A stretch of 19,451 nucleotides of DNA, taken from UBA7937 sp034419095. Lineage in GTDB: Bacteria > Chloroflexota > Anaerolineae > UBA7937. The DNA lies in NCBI GenBank assembly GCA_034419095.1, contig DAOULQ010000028.1, forward strand, positions 1 through 19,451, read 5' to 3'. Made by a program: the position numbers and the translations under genes. Shown here piece by piece: positions 1 to 7,091 of this stretch. The notes under the pieces were generated by a model. The model saw only the letters and a list, made by a program, of their open reading frames with translations, ran no database searches and was not told the origin of the DNA. Position 1 is the stretch's first letter. Each line of letters begins with the position of its first letter.

Positions 1-9
1 GGAGGGCCT

Positions 10-246
10 ATGGCGGGGGTAACCGTACGCAAATCGTGGCCCGACGGCCAGGTTGAACAGACCACAGACCTCGATGGTAGAACAGGGTTCGGCATGGGGG
101 GTGGAGACAAGCATCCTGAAGGAACTACTGGTCCGCTTTCCTTTGAAGTTGTGGCCAGCGTCCCTTCAGATGTCGGTCGGGGCTTTGGATGGCTGGGTGG
201 TACGAACCATGACCATTTGAATATCGTCTTCCGATTGATGAGATGA
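10..246 (+). CDS. doubtful small ORF, 78 aa, no recognised family
   Basis: An open frame begins with ATG four bases after a GGAGGG sequence at the very edge of the window, so the ribosome site is credible but its upstream context is not visible. The product is rich in Gly and has no signal peptide, membrane segment or motif I recognise. It ends only a few bases into a second frame (242-358) that encodes an Excalibur motif, so it may be the upstream part of a frameshifted gene rather than a real short protein. No function is assigned. Confidence 0.2.
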   Translation: MAGVTVRKSWPDGQVEQTTDLDGRTGFGMGGGDKHPEGTTGPLSFEVVASVPSDVGRGFGWLGGTNHDHLNIVFRLMR

Positions 247-358
247 GGGAGCCCAAGGCGGTAAGGGATGCCTGGATTACTTTTTTGCCTGGCCTGGCGA
301 CCCCTCGCGGCTTGATGGGGATAAAGATGGCGTCCCATGCGAGAGTTTGTGTAAGTGA
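242..358 (+). pseudogene. Excalibur calcium-binding domain remnant without its own start
   Basis: This frame follows directly after a TGA at 239-241 and runs to a TGA at 356-358 with no start codon. Its last residues read RLDGDKDGVPCESLC, preceded by a GDP triplet. This is the Excalibur signature: a DxDxDG calcium loop followed by CE, normally the extreme C-terminus of secreted or surface proteins, often next to nuclease domains. The usual first cysteine is represented by GCLDYFF about 25 residues upstream. The domain is intact but the rest of the gene is missing or out of frame relative to 10-246, so I read it as the tail of a decayed gene. A sequencing indel near 240 is the alternative. Confidence 0.55.
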
Positions 359-409
359 GGGTGGGCTTTTGGCTGTCGGCCTATCTGGAACACCAGGGAG
401 GGAGGGGAG

Positions 410-1525
410 ATGAAAGAAATCATCATATTCGTTCTATTGAGCACTCTACTGGTCGCCTGTGGCGGCGCAACGCCTACGCCCGATATTTCCGCTATTCAAA
501 CTCAAGCAGTGCAAGATGCGATTGCTACCATGACCGTCCAGGCTCCGACGGCGACTGCAACATCAACGAGCACTCCTACCTTAACTAGCACGCCTACACC
601 AAGACCCACATATACTCCAACCAAAACACGCACTCCTACACCTACTCCTGGTACGCCCACGGCGACGTTCACTCCCAAACCTACAAGAACGCCTAGCCCT
701 ACAAAGACCCCCACCCCCACCCCCACCGCCACTGCGATTTCACTAGCCACCTACCAAGACGAGCGACTTGGCGTGGTCTTCGAGTATCCCCCCTCCTGGG
801 AGGTGGATTCGTTCGGATTGCCAGAAGGCGAGCTCTCGGGTTGGCTGTTCCTTGAAAAGGACGACATTACATTTAGGTTGTTCTGGTGGCGCGCCTTTCC
901 CGGTGACTCCCTGTTAGAGGAAGCCGAGGGGGTGATACTCTACGGCCGCTCTAATCATATCAGAGATGAGCCCGTTACCATTGATGGGCAGGCAGGCTAT
1001 CTTACTGAGTGGCACACCGATACTGGCGAGTGCAACATTTGGGCACTAACTCGATGGGGTGACTATTTTTATGACTTCGAGTGGGGGAGCCCATCTCACG
1101 ATACCACAGTCTCCCTCTTCGAATTGATGCTACCCCGTATCCATCTCTTGCCAACAGAGACAGCCATACCCCAATCCCCGACCCCAACCTCCATACCACC
1201 AACACCAACAACGGCAATTTCTTGGCAACAAGTAGCGACTTTCCAGGGAAGTGACACGGCCACCACCGCGCCCTTCGACATTCAGGGAGATGCATGGCGA
1301 GTTCGTTGGACGGCAACTCCCAGGTGGGAGGGGGATTTGCCGTTTGACATCTATGGGTTTAGAGTAGGCCAGCAACCAGGCCAGGATATTCCGATTGTAT
1401 TTGTAATGAGCTCTGGGAGAGGTGGTAGCGACGTTAATTACACTTATACCGGACCCGGTGCGTATTACCTCATTGTGAACAGTGCGGGTTTTGACTGGAC
1501 AATCATAGTGGAAGACCAATACTAG
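410..1525 (+). CDS. Thr/Pro-linker lipoprotein with two extracellular domains
   Basis: A 371-residue exported lipoprotein. Residues 1-17 form a lipoprotein signal: Lys2, a hydrophobic core and the lipobox LVAC with Cys17 as the lipidation site. A first low-complexity Thr/Pro linker covers about residues 44-109, a globular domain about 114-247 (starting YQDERLGVVFEYPPSW, a style seen in PsbP-like or substrate-binding-like lipoprotein domains), a second short TP linker about 249-269, and a C-terminal beta-rich domain 271-371 ending in an aromatic-rich strand. The start is supported by GGAGGGAGGGGAG directly upstream. Such linkers are typical of Chloroflexota surface proteins and would hold the domains away from the membrane. 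No enzymatic motif is visible, so the function is unknown. Confidence 0.85.
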   Translation: MKEIIIFVLLSTLLVACGGATPTPDISAIQTQAVQDAIATMTVQAPTATATSTSTPTLTSTPTPRPTYTPTKTRTPTPTPGTPTATFTPKPTRTPSPTKTPTPTPTATAISLATYQDERLGVVFEYPPSWEVDSFGLPEGELSGWLFLEKDDITFRLFWWRAFPGDSLLEEAEGVILYGRSNHIRDEPVTIDGQAGYLTEWHTDTGECNIWALTRWGDYFYDFEWGSPSHDTTVSLFELMLPRIHLLPTETAIPQSPTPTSIPPTPTTAISWQQVATFQGSDTATTAPFDIQGDAWRVRWTATPRWEGDLPFDIYGFRVGQQPGQDIPIVFVMSSGRGGSDVNYTYTGPGAYYLIVNSAGFDWTIIVEDQY

Positions 1526-1599
1526 CCGTCCTTGACAAGGCGCGCAGATCCTAGCTAAGTGGCAATGGGCCATCAAGCCATCTCGGAAGGAGGATTCTT

Positions 1600-1917
1600 A
1601 TGGAGGAGTTCTTGTCTTGGCGTGAGAGAAGGAAGAGCTTGCGGAACGAGCTCGCTAAGTTGGCCATAGAGTATCGCGGGCTCGCTAATCGGCTCGAAAG
1701 TGCCCCCAATCGTATCTGGTTTCCACTGACAGTGCATCCAGGGGGAAAGGTTCAACCGCCTGACACGCAACTCGTTGACCCAGAAACCTTTCCCAGCATA
1801 CAGCGCGTGCGGGATGTGGTACTAGAATATCAGAGGGCACTGGCTGAGGAACGGCGGGCATACGACCAATTGTCCCCTCAAGCAAAGGCTGAAATAGAGG
1901 CTCCTCCCAGGGAATGA
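1600..1917 (+). CDS. small soluble protein, helical, unknown function
   Basis: A 105-residue protein starting with ATG behind AAGGAGGA. Residues 1-35 and 68-105 are charged and helix-prone (RERRKSLRNELAKLAIEYRG and a second Arg/Glu-rich segment). A short Pro/Gly-containing middle contains the string FPLTVHPGGKVQPPD. There is no signal peptide or membrane segment. It lies 74 bp after the lipoprotein and could share its transcript, but nothing links the functions. I do not recognise the family. The good ribosome site and normal composition argue that it is real. Confidence 0.6.
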   Translation: MEEFLSWRERRKSLRNELAKLAIEYRGLANRLESAPNRIWFPLTVHPGGKVQPPDTQLVDPETFPSIQRVRDVVLEYQRALAEERRAYDQLSPQAKAEIEAPPRE

Positions 1918-1950
1918 CGTTGGTCAGCTGATGGTGGACAATTCATAGTG

Positions 1951-1974
1951 GCGTCAGATATTACCATCTGACGC
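1951..1974. repeat. palindrome 1 of the GTCAG-type family
   Basis: A 24-bp inverted repeat with nine perfectly paired bases per arm (GCGTCAGAT and ATCTGACGC) around a six-base centre. It shares the GTCAG...TCTGAC arms and a central TTACC/GTACC-like core with the palindromes at 1988-2011 and 2629-2652. Confidence 0.75.
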
Positions 1975-1987
1975 GTTGATCTCTTGA

Positions 1988-2011
1988 CTGTCAGAGGGTA
2001 CCTTCTGACAG
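1988..2011. repeat. palindrome 2 of the GTCAG-type family
   Basis: A nearly perfect 24-bp palindrome (arms CTGTCAGA and TCTGACAG, centre GGGTACCT, with one G-T wobble). It begins 13 bp after palindrome 1, so the two sit in tandem ahead of the AT-rich gene. Confidence 0.75.
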
Positions 2012-2032
2012 CACTGGAATATCACTCAGTGC
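2011..2032. repeat. short hairpin abutting the ribosome site of the AT-rich gene
   Basis: GCACTG and CAGTGC pair perfectly around a ten-base loop. The hairpin shares its first base with palindrome 2 and ends one base before the GAGG ribosome site at 2033-2036. Its sequence is unrelated to the GTCAG palindromes, but it extends the run of structures to three in 82 bp. Confidence 0.5.
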
Positions 2033-2044
2033 GAGGTTGATGAA

Positions 2045-2605
2045 ATGTATAATCAAGAAGACCTAGAGGCACTGGAACTCTTCAATGAAAAGGCGGACAT
2101 ACTGAAGCAATCTCGTTTCATCAAGTCCATAAATGAACAAGGAATTGGCGTCACCTTTTCTACCACAACAGAAACAAGATGGCCTGACGACGACGCAAGA
2201 GATGCCTTCATATTGACTTTTAGATTCTTTATCCAGAACAACGAAAAGTCATCTTTCACAAACATGGCCAAAGTCTACGAGGGGTTACCCATCTCGCAGG
2301 AAAACAAAGAGTTATTCAAAAATGCATGGAAGGAACTTAATAAGTATTTGGATTTGCCGTCTCCATGGGGAATCAACAAGGAGTATCCGACACATAGAGA
2401 TATACTATGGGCCTTCATTTACGGAGAATTATCTCACACAAATAGAAAGTGGAAACAAAAACTTGACCAGTGGAAGTCCAATCCGCTTGGTGAGATGATA
2501 GTATATACTGAGTTCATAAGTATCCTAGCGAACGTTATGGATTTTATAACGTATGTTCAAAATCTAAACGAAGAAGTGGTGAAGGAATTGAGCGAAAAGG
2601 AATAA
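2045..2605 (+). CDS. AT-rich gene of unknown function, 186 aa
   Basis: A soluble protein with no signal peptide or membrane segment. It is mainly helical by eye, with central motifs RDAFILTFRFFIQNN, LPISQENKELFKNAWKELN and, near the C-terminus, NPLGEMIVYTEF followed by a long helix. The ATG lies eight bases after GAGG. I do not recognise a named family and no catalytic motif stands out; the all-helical pattern could suit a HEPN-like or effector-type fold, but that is a guess. The gene is clearly richer in A/T and in AAA, AAT and ATA codons than tig, clpP or the genes after it. It is bracketed by related palindromes and lies just before a tRNA gene, all of which suggest horizontal gain. Confidence 0.75.
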   Translation: MYNQEDLEALELFNEKADILKQSRFIKSINEQGIGVTFSTTTETRWPDDDARDAFILTFRFFIQNNEKSSFTNMAKVYEGLPISQENKELFKNAWKELNKYLDLPSPWGINKEYPTHRDILWAFIYGELSHTNRKWKQKLDQWKSNPLGEMIVYTEFISILANVMDFITYVQNLNEEVVKELSEKE

Positions 2606-2628
2606 TGGCTTGACCTTCTCTTGTTGTG

Positions 2629-2652
2629 GTGTCAGGTGTTAACATCTGGCGG
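2629..2652. repeat. palindrome 3 of the GTCAG-type family, downstream copy
   Basis: GTCAGGTGTT and AACATCTGGC form a ten-base-pair palindrome if two G-T wobbles are allowed. Aligned with palindrome 1, most positions agree (GTCAG, the central TTA-C, ATCTG, then C). It lies 24 bp after the stop of the AT-rich gene, so this gene is flanked by members of the family on both sides. Confidence 0.6.
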
Positions 2653-2680
2653 TACCGTTCGAGAGGGCTAAGCAACAGAG

Positions 2681-2709
2681 TTGACAAGAGACCGATAATA
2701 GGCTATATT
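2681..2709 (+). promoter_or_regulatory. sigma70-type promoter of tRNA-Gly
   Basis: TTGACA (2681-2686) and TATATT (2704-2709) with an ideal 17-base spacer. The expected start of transcription is about 2716, six bases ahead of the mature tRNA 5' end. Confidence 0.8.
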
Positions 2710-2721
2710 ATAAACCGTCGA

Positions 2722-2796
<75 letters not shown>

Positions 2797-2803
2797 GTGG
2801 AGG

Positions 2804-2830
2804 AGGCCCCAGGGATGGGGCCTTTCCTTT
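2804..2830 (+). terminator. intrinsic terminator after tRNA-Gly
   Basis: GGCCCC, loop AGGGAT, GGGGCC, then TTTCCTTT. It separates the tRNA transcript from the tig operon. Confidence 0.8.
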
Positions 2831-2852
2831 GTAGTAGCCCTTTGCCCTTTTG

Positions 2853-2861
2853 TGTTATAAT
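2853..2861 (+). promoter_or_regulatory. extended -10 promoter of the tig-clpP-clpX operon
   Basis: TGTTATAAT is a consensus -10 (2856-2861) with the TGn extension. No convincing -35 lies 16-18 bases upstream, as expected for extended -10 promoters. The leader before the TTG start of tig would be only about 11 nt. Confidence 0.6.
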
Positions 2862-2878
2862 AATTTTAAGGAGGTTCT

Positions 2879-4303
2879 TTGAAGGTAAACGCGGAGAAGA
2901 TAGAGAACTGTCAGGCGGTCTTGACCATCGAGGTCGAGGAAGAGCGGGTAGACCGGTCGCTGAAGGAGGCGGCGCGCCGCATATCCAAGCGGACGCGCAT
3001 CCCTGGCTTTCGAGCAGGGAGGGCCCCTTATCACATCGTGGAGCGAATGATAGGGAAAGAGGTGGTATTTGACGAGGCCCTGGAGGAGTTGAGTTCCCAG
3101 GTCTATCGTGAGGCCCTGGAAGAGAGCGAACTGGAACCGATCGACCGGGCGGAGATGGAGTTGGTGGAGAGGGAACCCCTGACCCTCAAGATGACGGTGC
3201 CCCTCAAGCCCGAGGTGGAATTGGGCGACTATCAGAACATCCAGGTCGAGCCCCAAGAGGTGAAGGTCGAAGAGGAGGAGATAGAGGAGGTCTTCACCGC
3301 CCTGCGAGAGGAACGGGGAGAGTGGGTTCCCGTGGAGCGGGAGGCCCAGGAGGGCGACCTCCTCACCCTGGACGTGGAGGGGAGGGCCGACGGCGAGCAA
3401 GTGGTAGGGGCCGAGGAGCAGGAGTATATCCTCCGTTTAGGAGCCGAGGCTCCGGTGAAGGGGTTCCCGGAGTTGATCGAGGGGATGAAAGCAGGTGAGG
3501 AGCGGGAGTTCGCTATCACCTATCCCGTGGTTCATCCTCAAACCAACTTGGCGGGGAGGAAGGTGGAGTTCCGGGTTCATCTCTTAGGCTTGAAGGGGAA
3601 AAACCTACCTCCCCTCGATGATGAATTCGCCAAGACGGTGGGCGATTTCGAAAATCTTGAGGCGTTGCGAGAACGGGTGGAATCGATCCTCCAGGCTAAG
3701 GCCGAGACCAAGGAGCGGGAAAGGGTGGCGGAGGAAGTCCTCACCGCCATGACCGACCAAGCCAAAATCGAATACCCCCCTACCCTTTTGGAGCAGGAAC
3801 TCGACTCCATGATGGAACGTTACGCCCAGACGGTAGCGAGGCAGGGGTTTACACTTCCCAGGTACCTGGAGGTTGTGGGCAAGAGCGAGGAGGAGTTGAA
3901 AAGGGAACTTCGTCCTCAGGCGGAGGAAAGGTTGAAGAAGGCGTTGGTCTTCAGCAGGTTCACGGAGGAAGAAGGCATAGCCGTCGAAGAGGAAGAGGTG
4001 GACCGGGAAGTCGATGAGATCGCGGACTCCTACGGCGACCAGGCCGAGGAGATGAAAAAGGCCCTTCTCTCCCCGGAGCCCCAGCGCTCTATACGTTCCC
4101 GGCTTTTCAGTCAGAAGGCGTTGGAGCGGCTGGTGGAGATCGGGACGGCCACCCACGAAAAGGAAGCCGAGGAAGAGAAGAAGGACGCCAAACCTAAGGT
4201 GTTGACTTTAGAAGATGTGCAGAAACAGAAGAAGAAAAGGTCTAAGGAAGTGTTGACTTTGGAAGATGTCGCGAAGAGGAAAGGTTCTAAGAAAGGAGGT
4301 TGA
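2879..4303 (+). CDS. tig: trigger factor, ribosome-associated chaperone
   Basis: Folds nascent proteins at the ribosome exit tunnel and has peptidyl-prolyl isomerase activity. Residues 1-110 are the ribosome-binding domain with the signature PGFRAGRAP (residues 42-50). An FKBP-type isomerase domain covers about 155-240 and the helical C-terminal arms about 245-430. The TTG start four bases after AAGGAGG gives MKVNAEK, matching the family N-terminus. At 474 residues it is slightly longer than the usual 430-450. The extra length is a Lys-rich tail carrying the heptapeptide VLTLEDV twice (441-447 and 458-464). It is the first gene of tig-clpP-clpX; the clpP ribosome site lies inside its last codons. 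Confidence 0.96.
   Translation: MKVNAEKIENCQAVLTIEVEEERVDRSLKEAARRISKRTRIPGFRAGRAPYHIVERMIGKEVVFDEALEELSSQVYREALEESELEPIDRAEMELVEREPLTLKMTVPLKPEVELGDYQNIQVEPQEVKVEEEEIEEVFTALREERGEWVPVEREAQEGDLLTLDVEGRADGEQVVGAEEQEYILRLGAEAPVKGFPELIEGMKAGEEREFAITYPVVHPQTNLAGRKVEFRVHLLGLKGKNLPPLDDEFAKTVGDFENLEALRERVESILQAKAETKERERVAEEVLTAMTDQAKIEYPPTLLEQELDSMMERYAQTVARQGFTLPRYLEVVGKSEEELKRELRPQAEERLKKALVFSRFTEEEGIAVEEEEVDREVDEIADSYGDQAEEMKKALLSPEPQRSIRSRLFSQKALERLVEIGTATHEKEAEEEKKDAKPKVLTLEDVQKQKKKRSKEVLTLEDVAKRKGSKKGG
4199..4269 (+). repeat. duplicated 20-bp segment in the tig 3' end
   Basis: The segments 4199-4218 and 4250-4269 differ at one position and encode the same VLTLEDV peptide, 51 bp (17 codons) apart. 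The neighbouring Lys-rich codons are also similar, so the tail looks like a tandem duplication of a 17-residue unit. Confidence 0.8.
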
Positions 4304-4308
4304 TCCGA

Positions 4309-4905
4309 ATGGAAGGCTTGATTCCCATGGTCATAGAGACGACAGGGCGGGGTGAGCGGGCCTACGATATATACTCTTTGCTCCTAAAGGAGCGCATCGT
4401 CTTTCTAGGCACCCCCATAGACGATAACGTAGCCAACCTCATTATCGCCCAACTGCTGTTCTTGGACCGAGAGGACCCAGAGAAGGAGATACACCTCTAT
4501 ATCAATAGCCCCGGGGGGCTCATCTACCCCGGCCTGGCTATCTACGATACGATGCAGTTAATCAAGGCCTCTATCTCCACCATCTGTGTGGGCTCCACGG
4601 CCAGTCTGGCCACGGTGCTCCTCTCGGCAGGGGTGAAGGGGAAGCGGTTCGCGCTACCCAACTCCACCGTACATATGCATCCCGCGGGTGGGGGCATACG
4701 AGGGTACGCTCCCGACGTGGAGATCCAGGCTAGGGAACTCTTGCGGATGCAGAGCAAGATCCACGAGATCATGGCCAAACACACCGGACAGACGATGGAG
4801 AAGATCGCCAAGGATTTCGACCGGGATTACTATATGGATGCCCAGGGGGCGGTGGAGTACGGGATAGTGGACGAGATACTGGAGGGCAAAGAGAAGGAGA
4901 AATGA
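4309..4905 (+). CDS. clpP: ATP-dependent Clp protease proteolytic subunit
   Basis: Serine peptidase of family S14 that forms the tetradecameric degradation chamber used by ClpX. With the ATG at 4309 (198 aa) the catalytic triad is Ser99 (in GSTASLA), His124 (in HMHPAGGG) and Asp173 (in DFDRDYYM), with the same spacing as in E. coli ClpP. The 4309 start is nine bases after AAAGGAGG. The in-frame TTG at 4300 touches that site and cannot be used. The context around His (HMHPAGGG instead of the common MIHQPxGG) is a mild variant. clpP follows tig by 5 bp and precedes clpX by 1 bp, so translation of the three is probably coupled. Confidence 0.97.
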   Translation: MEGLIPMVIETTGRGERAYDIYSLLLKERIVFLGTPIDDNVANLIIAQLLFLDREDPEKEIHLYINSPGGLIYPGLAIYDTMQLIKASISTICVGSTASLATVLLSAGVKGKRFALPNSTVHMHPAGGGIRGYAPDVEIQARELLRMQSKIHEIMAKHTGQTMEKIAKDFDRDYYMDAQGAVEYGIVDEILEGKEKEK

Positions 4906-4906
4906 G

Positions 4907-6175
4907 ATGGCTAGGAGGGACCTGAAAACCCAATACTGCTCCTTCTGCCATCGGAGGCAGGATGAGGTAGCCCGGCTCATCGCCGGCCCGGGCGGGGTGA
5001 ATATCTGTGACGAGTGCGTAAACCTTTGCAAAGAGATCCTGGAAGGAGAGCCGGTTCCCTCACCCAGGGAGGTTCCCCTTCCCGCCATACTGCCTCCCAA
5101 GGAGATCTATAAGCGGCTCAACCAGTATGTCATCGGACAGGAGCGGGCCAAGCGGGTTCTCTCCGTGGCCGTCTATAACCATTACAAGCGGATCACCACC
5201 GGTTCCCAGGTGGATGATGTGGAACTCCAAAAGACGAACATCCTCCTTATGGGCCCTACCGGGTGCGGTAAGACGCTTCTAGCCCAGACCCTAGCCAAGA
5301 TCCTCGATGTCCCCTTCACCATAGCCGATGCCACCTCCCTTACAGAGGCGGGATACGTGGGGGAGGATGTGGAAAATATCCTTCTGCGCCTCATCCAGGC
5401 TGCGGACTATGACCTGGCTCGCGCCGAGAAGGGGATAGTCTACATCGACGAGATAGACAAGACGGCCCGCAAGAGTGCCGGTAGTCCCTCCATCACTCGA
5501 GATGTCTCCGGCGAGGGCGTCCAGCAGGCTTTGCTCAAGATCCTCGAAGGGACGGTGGCGAATGTTCCCCCTCAAGGGGGGAGAAAACACCCTCACCAGG
5601 AGTTCATCCCCCTCGATACCACCGACGTCCTCTTCATCTGCGGCGGCGCTTTCCAAGGGCTAGATGAGATCGTGGCTCAGCGGATAGGGGGTAGAAAGCC
5701 CATCGGCTTCGTGGGAGAGGAGGAGAAGGAGAGGCGAGAACTCACCCCCGCGGAACTACTGCAACGGGTTACCTCCGATGACCTTCTAAAGTACGGTCTC
5801 ATCCCCGAGTTCGTGGGGAGGCTCCCCATGGTGGTGAGCGTGGAGCCCCTGGACAAAGAGATGCTCATCCGCATCTTGACCGAGCCCAAGAACGCCCTGG
5901 TGAAGCAGTTCCAGAAACTCTTCTCCATGGATAACGTGGAGTTGACCTTCACCGAGGAAGCGCTGGATGCAGCGGCCGAAAAAGCGATGGAGTACAAGAT
6001 GGGGGCTCGGGGGCTGAGAACCATCATCGAAGGGGTGCTCCTGGACGTGATGTACGAGATACCTTCCCTTAAGAACGTCCAGCGCTGCCTCATCACCGGG
6101 GATACCATCCTGGGCAATAAGAAGCCGGAACTCACCTTCTGGACCGAGGAGAAGGGGTTAGAGGAGATCGCTTAG
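4907..6175 (+). CDS. clpX: ATP-dependent Clp protease ATP-binding subunit ClpX
   Basis: AAA+ unfoldase that feeds substrates to ClpP. The N-terminal zinc-binding domain has Cys11, Cys14, Cys34 and Cys37 (YCSFC and ICDEC). Walker A is GPTGCGKT (116-123), with Cys where E. coli has Ser. The GYVG pore loop, Walker B region IVYIDEID, the GGRKH pore-2 loop, the IGF loop that docks on ClpP, and sensor-2 GARGLR are all present. The length of 422 aa is normal. Its ATG follows the clpP stop after one base. The 77 bp after the stop hold an imperfect hairpin without a T-run, so no clear terminator is seen before the next gene. Confidence 0.98.
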   Translation: MARRDLKTQYCSFCHRRQDEVARLIAGPGGVNICDECVNLCKEILEGEPVPSPREVPLPAILPPKEIYKRLNQYVIGQERAKRVLSVAVYNHYKRITTGSQVDDVELQKTNILLMGPTGCGKTLLAQTLAKILDVPFTIADATSLTEAGYVGEDVENILLRLIQAADYDLARAEKGIVYIDEIDKTARKSAGSPSITRDVSGEGVQQALLKILEGTVANVPPQGGRKHPHQEFIPLDTTDVLFICGGAFQGLDEIVAQRIGGRKPIGFVGEEEKERRELTPAELLQRVTSDDLLKYGLIPEFVGRLPMVVSVEPLDKEMLIRILTEPKNALVKQFQKLFSMDNVELTFTEEALDAAAEKAMEYKMGARGLRTIIEGVLLDVMYEIPSLKNVQRCLITGDTILGNKKPELTFWTEEKGLEEIA

Positions 6176-6252
6176 GCTCTAGTTGCGAAGGGAGAAGGCC
6201 CTAACTCTAGCGTATATTCGTCTAAGAGTGATTTGAGGAAGAAGAGGGCACT

Positions 6253-7026
6253 GTGAACTCCCCTAGGAAGATCATGATCGATCCGCTGAGTTGCTGTAGT
6301 CTGTGGGTTGAATTGGCTATATCTGGTCATCATTTAAGTACTGCGACAGGATTCATAGTTGAAGAAACCGAGAAGCCGTATCTCATCACAAACTGGCATG
6401 TTGTAGCTGGGCGGAACCCAGATACTGATCAGCTACTGTCCACAACTGGAGCTATTCCGGATACGATTTGGATCCTTCATCACTCAGCGGGTCGGCTTGG
6501 ATCTTGGACTTGGCGTGAAGAACCTCTCTATTACGCTGAGGGCAATCCTCGCTGGATTGAGCATCCCCAAGGACGGATGATTGATGTCGTCGCCTTGCCG
6601 CTCGAAGCAGTGGACGACCAAGTTGCGATCTATCCGCTTGATCTGTCTCTGGCAGAAACCGATATAGTCCCCCAACCCGCCATGCCAGTGTCCATTATCG
6701 GATACCCTTTTGGGTTGGCCACAGGAGGAGCGTGGCCAATCTGGAAGACAGGGCACATTGCATCGGACCCTGACGTGGACTACGATGGTCGACCAGCGTT
6801 TCTGATTGATGCGACCACTCGAGGAGGAATGTCGGGATCACCAGTAGTTCTGCGCCTTTCCGGGGGATACAAGACTCGGACCGGACGCAGGGTTTTGGCC
6901 GGAGCAGGATTGCAGACGCTTTTTCTCGGCGTCTACTCCGGGCGGATCCATGGAAAGGCAGAAATTGGTAGAGTCTGGCGTCCGAAGGTGGTGACAGAAA
7001 TCCTTAGCCAGGCGAGTGAGGTCTAG
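6253..7026 (+). CDS. cytosolic trypsin-like serine protease (PA clan)
   Basis: A 257-residue protein with the full chymotrypsin-fold triad: His49 in ITNWHVVAG, Asp111 in MIDVVALPL and Ser194 in GGMSGSPVV. A GYPFG strand lies between Asp and Ser. It has no signal peptide, membrane segment or PDZ domain, unlike HtrA/DegP proteins, so it probably acts in the cytoplasm. I use the GTG at 6253 behind GAAGAGG; an ATG at 6274 behind AGGA is possible and would shorten the N-terminus by seven residues. It lies 77 bp after clpX but its codon use is more mixed, so it may be a later insertion rather than part of the Clp system. Similar lone proteases occur in stress and conflict loci; the substrate is unknown. 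Confidence 0.85.
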   Translation: MNSPRKIMIDPLSCCSLWVELAISGHHLSTATGFIVEETEKPYLITNWHVVAGRNPDTDQLLSTTGAIPDTIWILHHSAGRLGSWTWREEPLYYAEGNPRWIEHPQGRMIDVVALPLEAVDDQVAIYPLDLSLAETDIVPQPAMPVSIIGYPFGLATGGAWPIWKTGHIASDPDVDYDGRPAFLIDATTRGGMSGSPVVLRLSGGYKTRTGRRVLAGAGLQTLFLGVYSGRIHGKAEIGRVWRPKVVTEILSQASEV

Positions 7027-7091
7027 CAACCCCGTAAGCCCGCGTAGGTGAGAGCAGCCCGTCATCTCCGCTGGCACGTTAAGGAGGGTTT

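Noticed and set aside
502..750. Minus-strand frame of Val/Gly repeats
   Set aside because: It is the antisense of the Thr/Pro linker codons of the lipoprotein.
1532..1561. Promoter before the 105-residue gene
   Set aside because: TTGACA is present, but the best -10 at 18 bases (TAAGTG) matches only half of the consensus.
4300..4308. TTG at 4300 as the clpP start
   Set aside because: It directly follows the AAAGGAGG ribosome site with no spacing. The ATG at 4309 has nine bases and gives the normal N-terminus.
6176..6212. Terminator after clpX
   Set aside because: The hairpin is interrupted by a bulge and mismatches and has no T-run.
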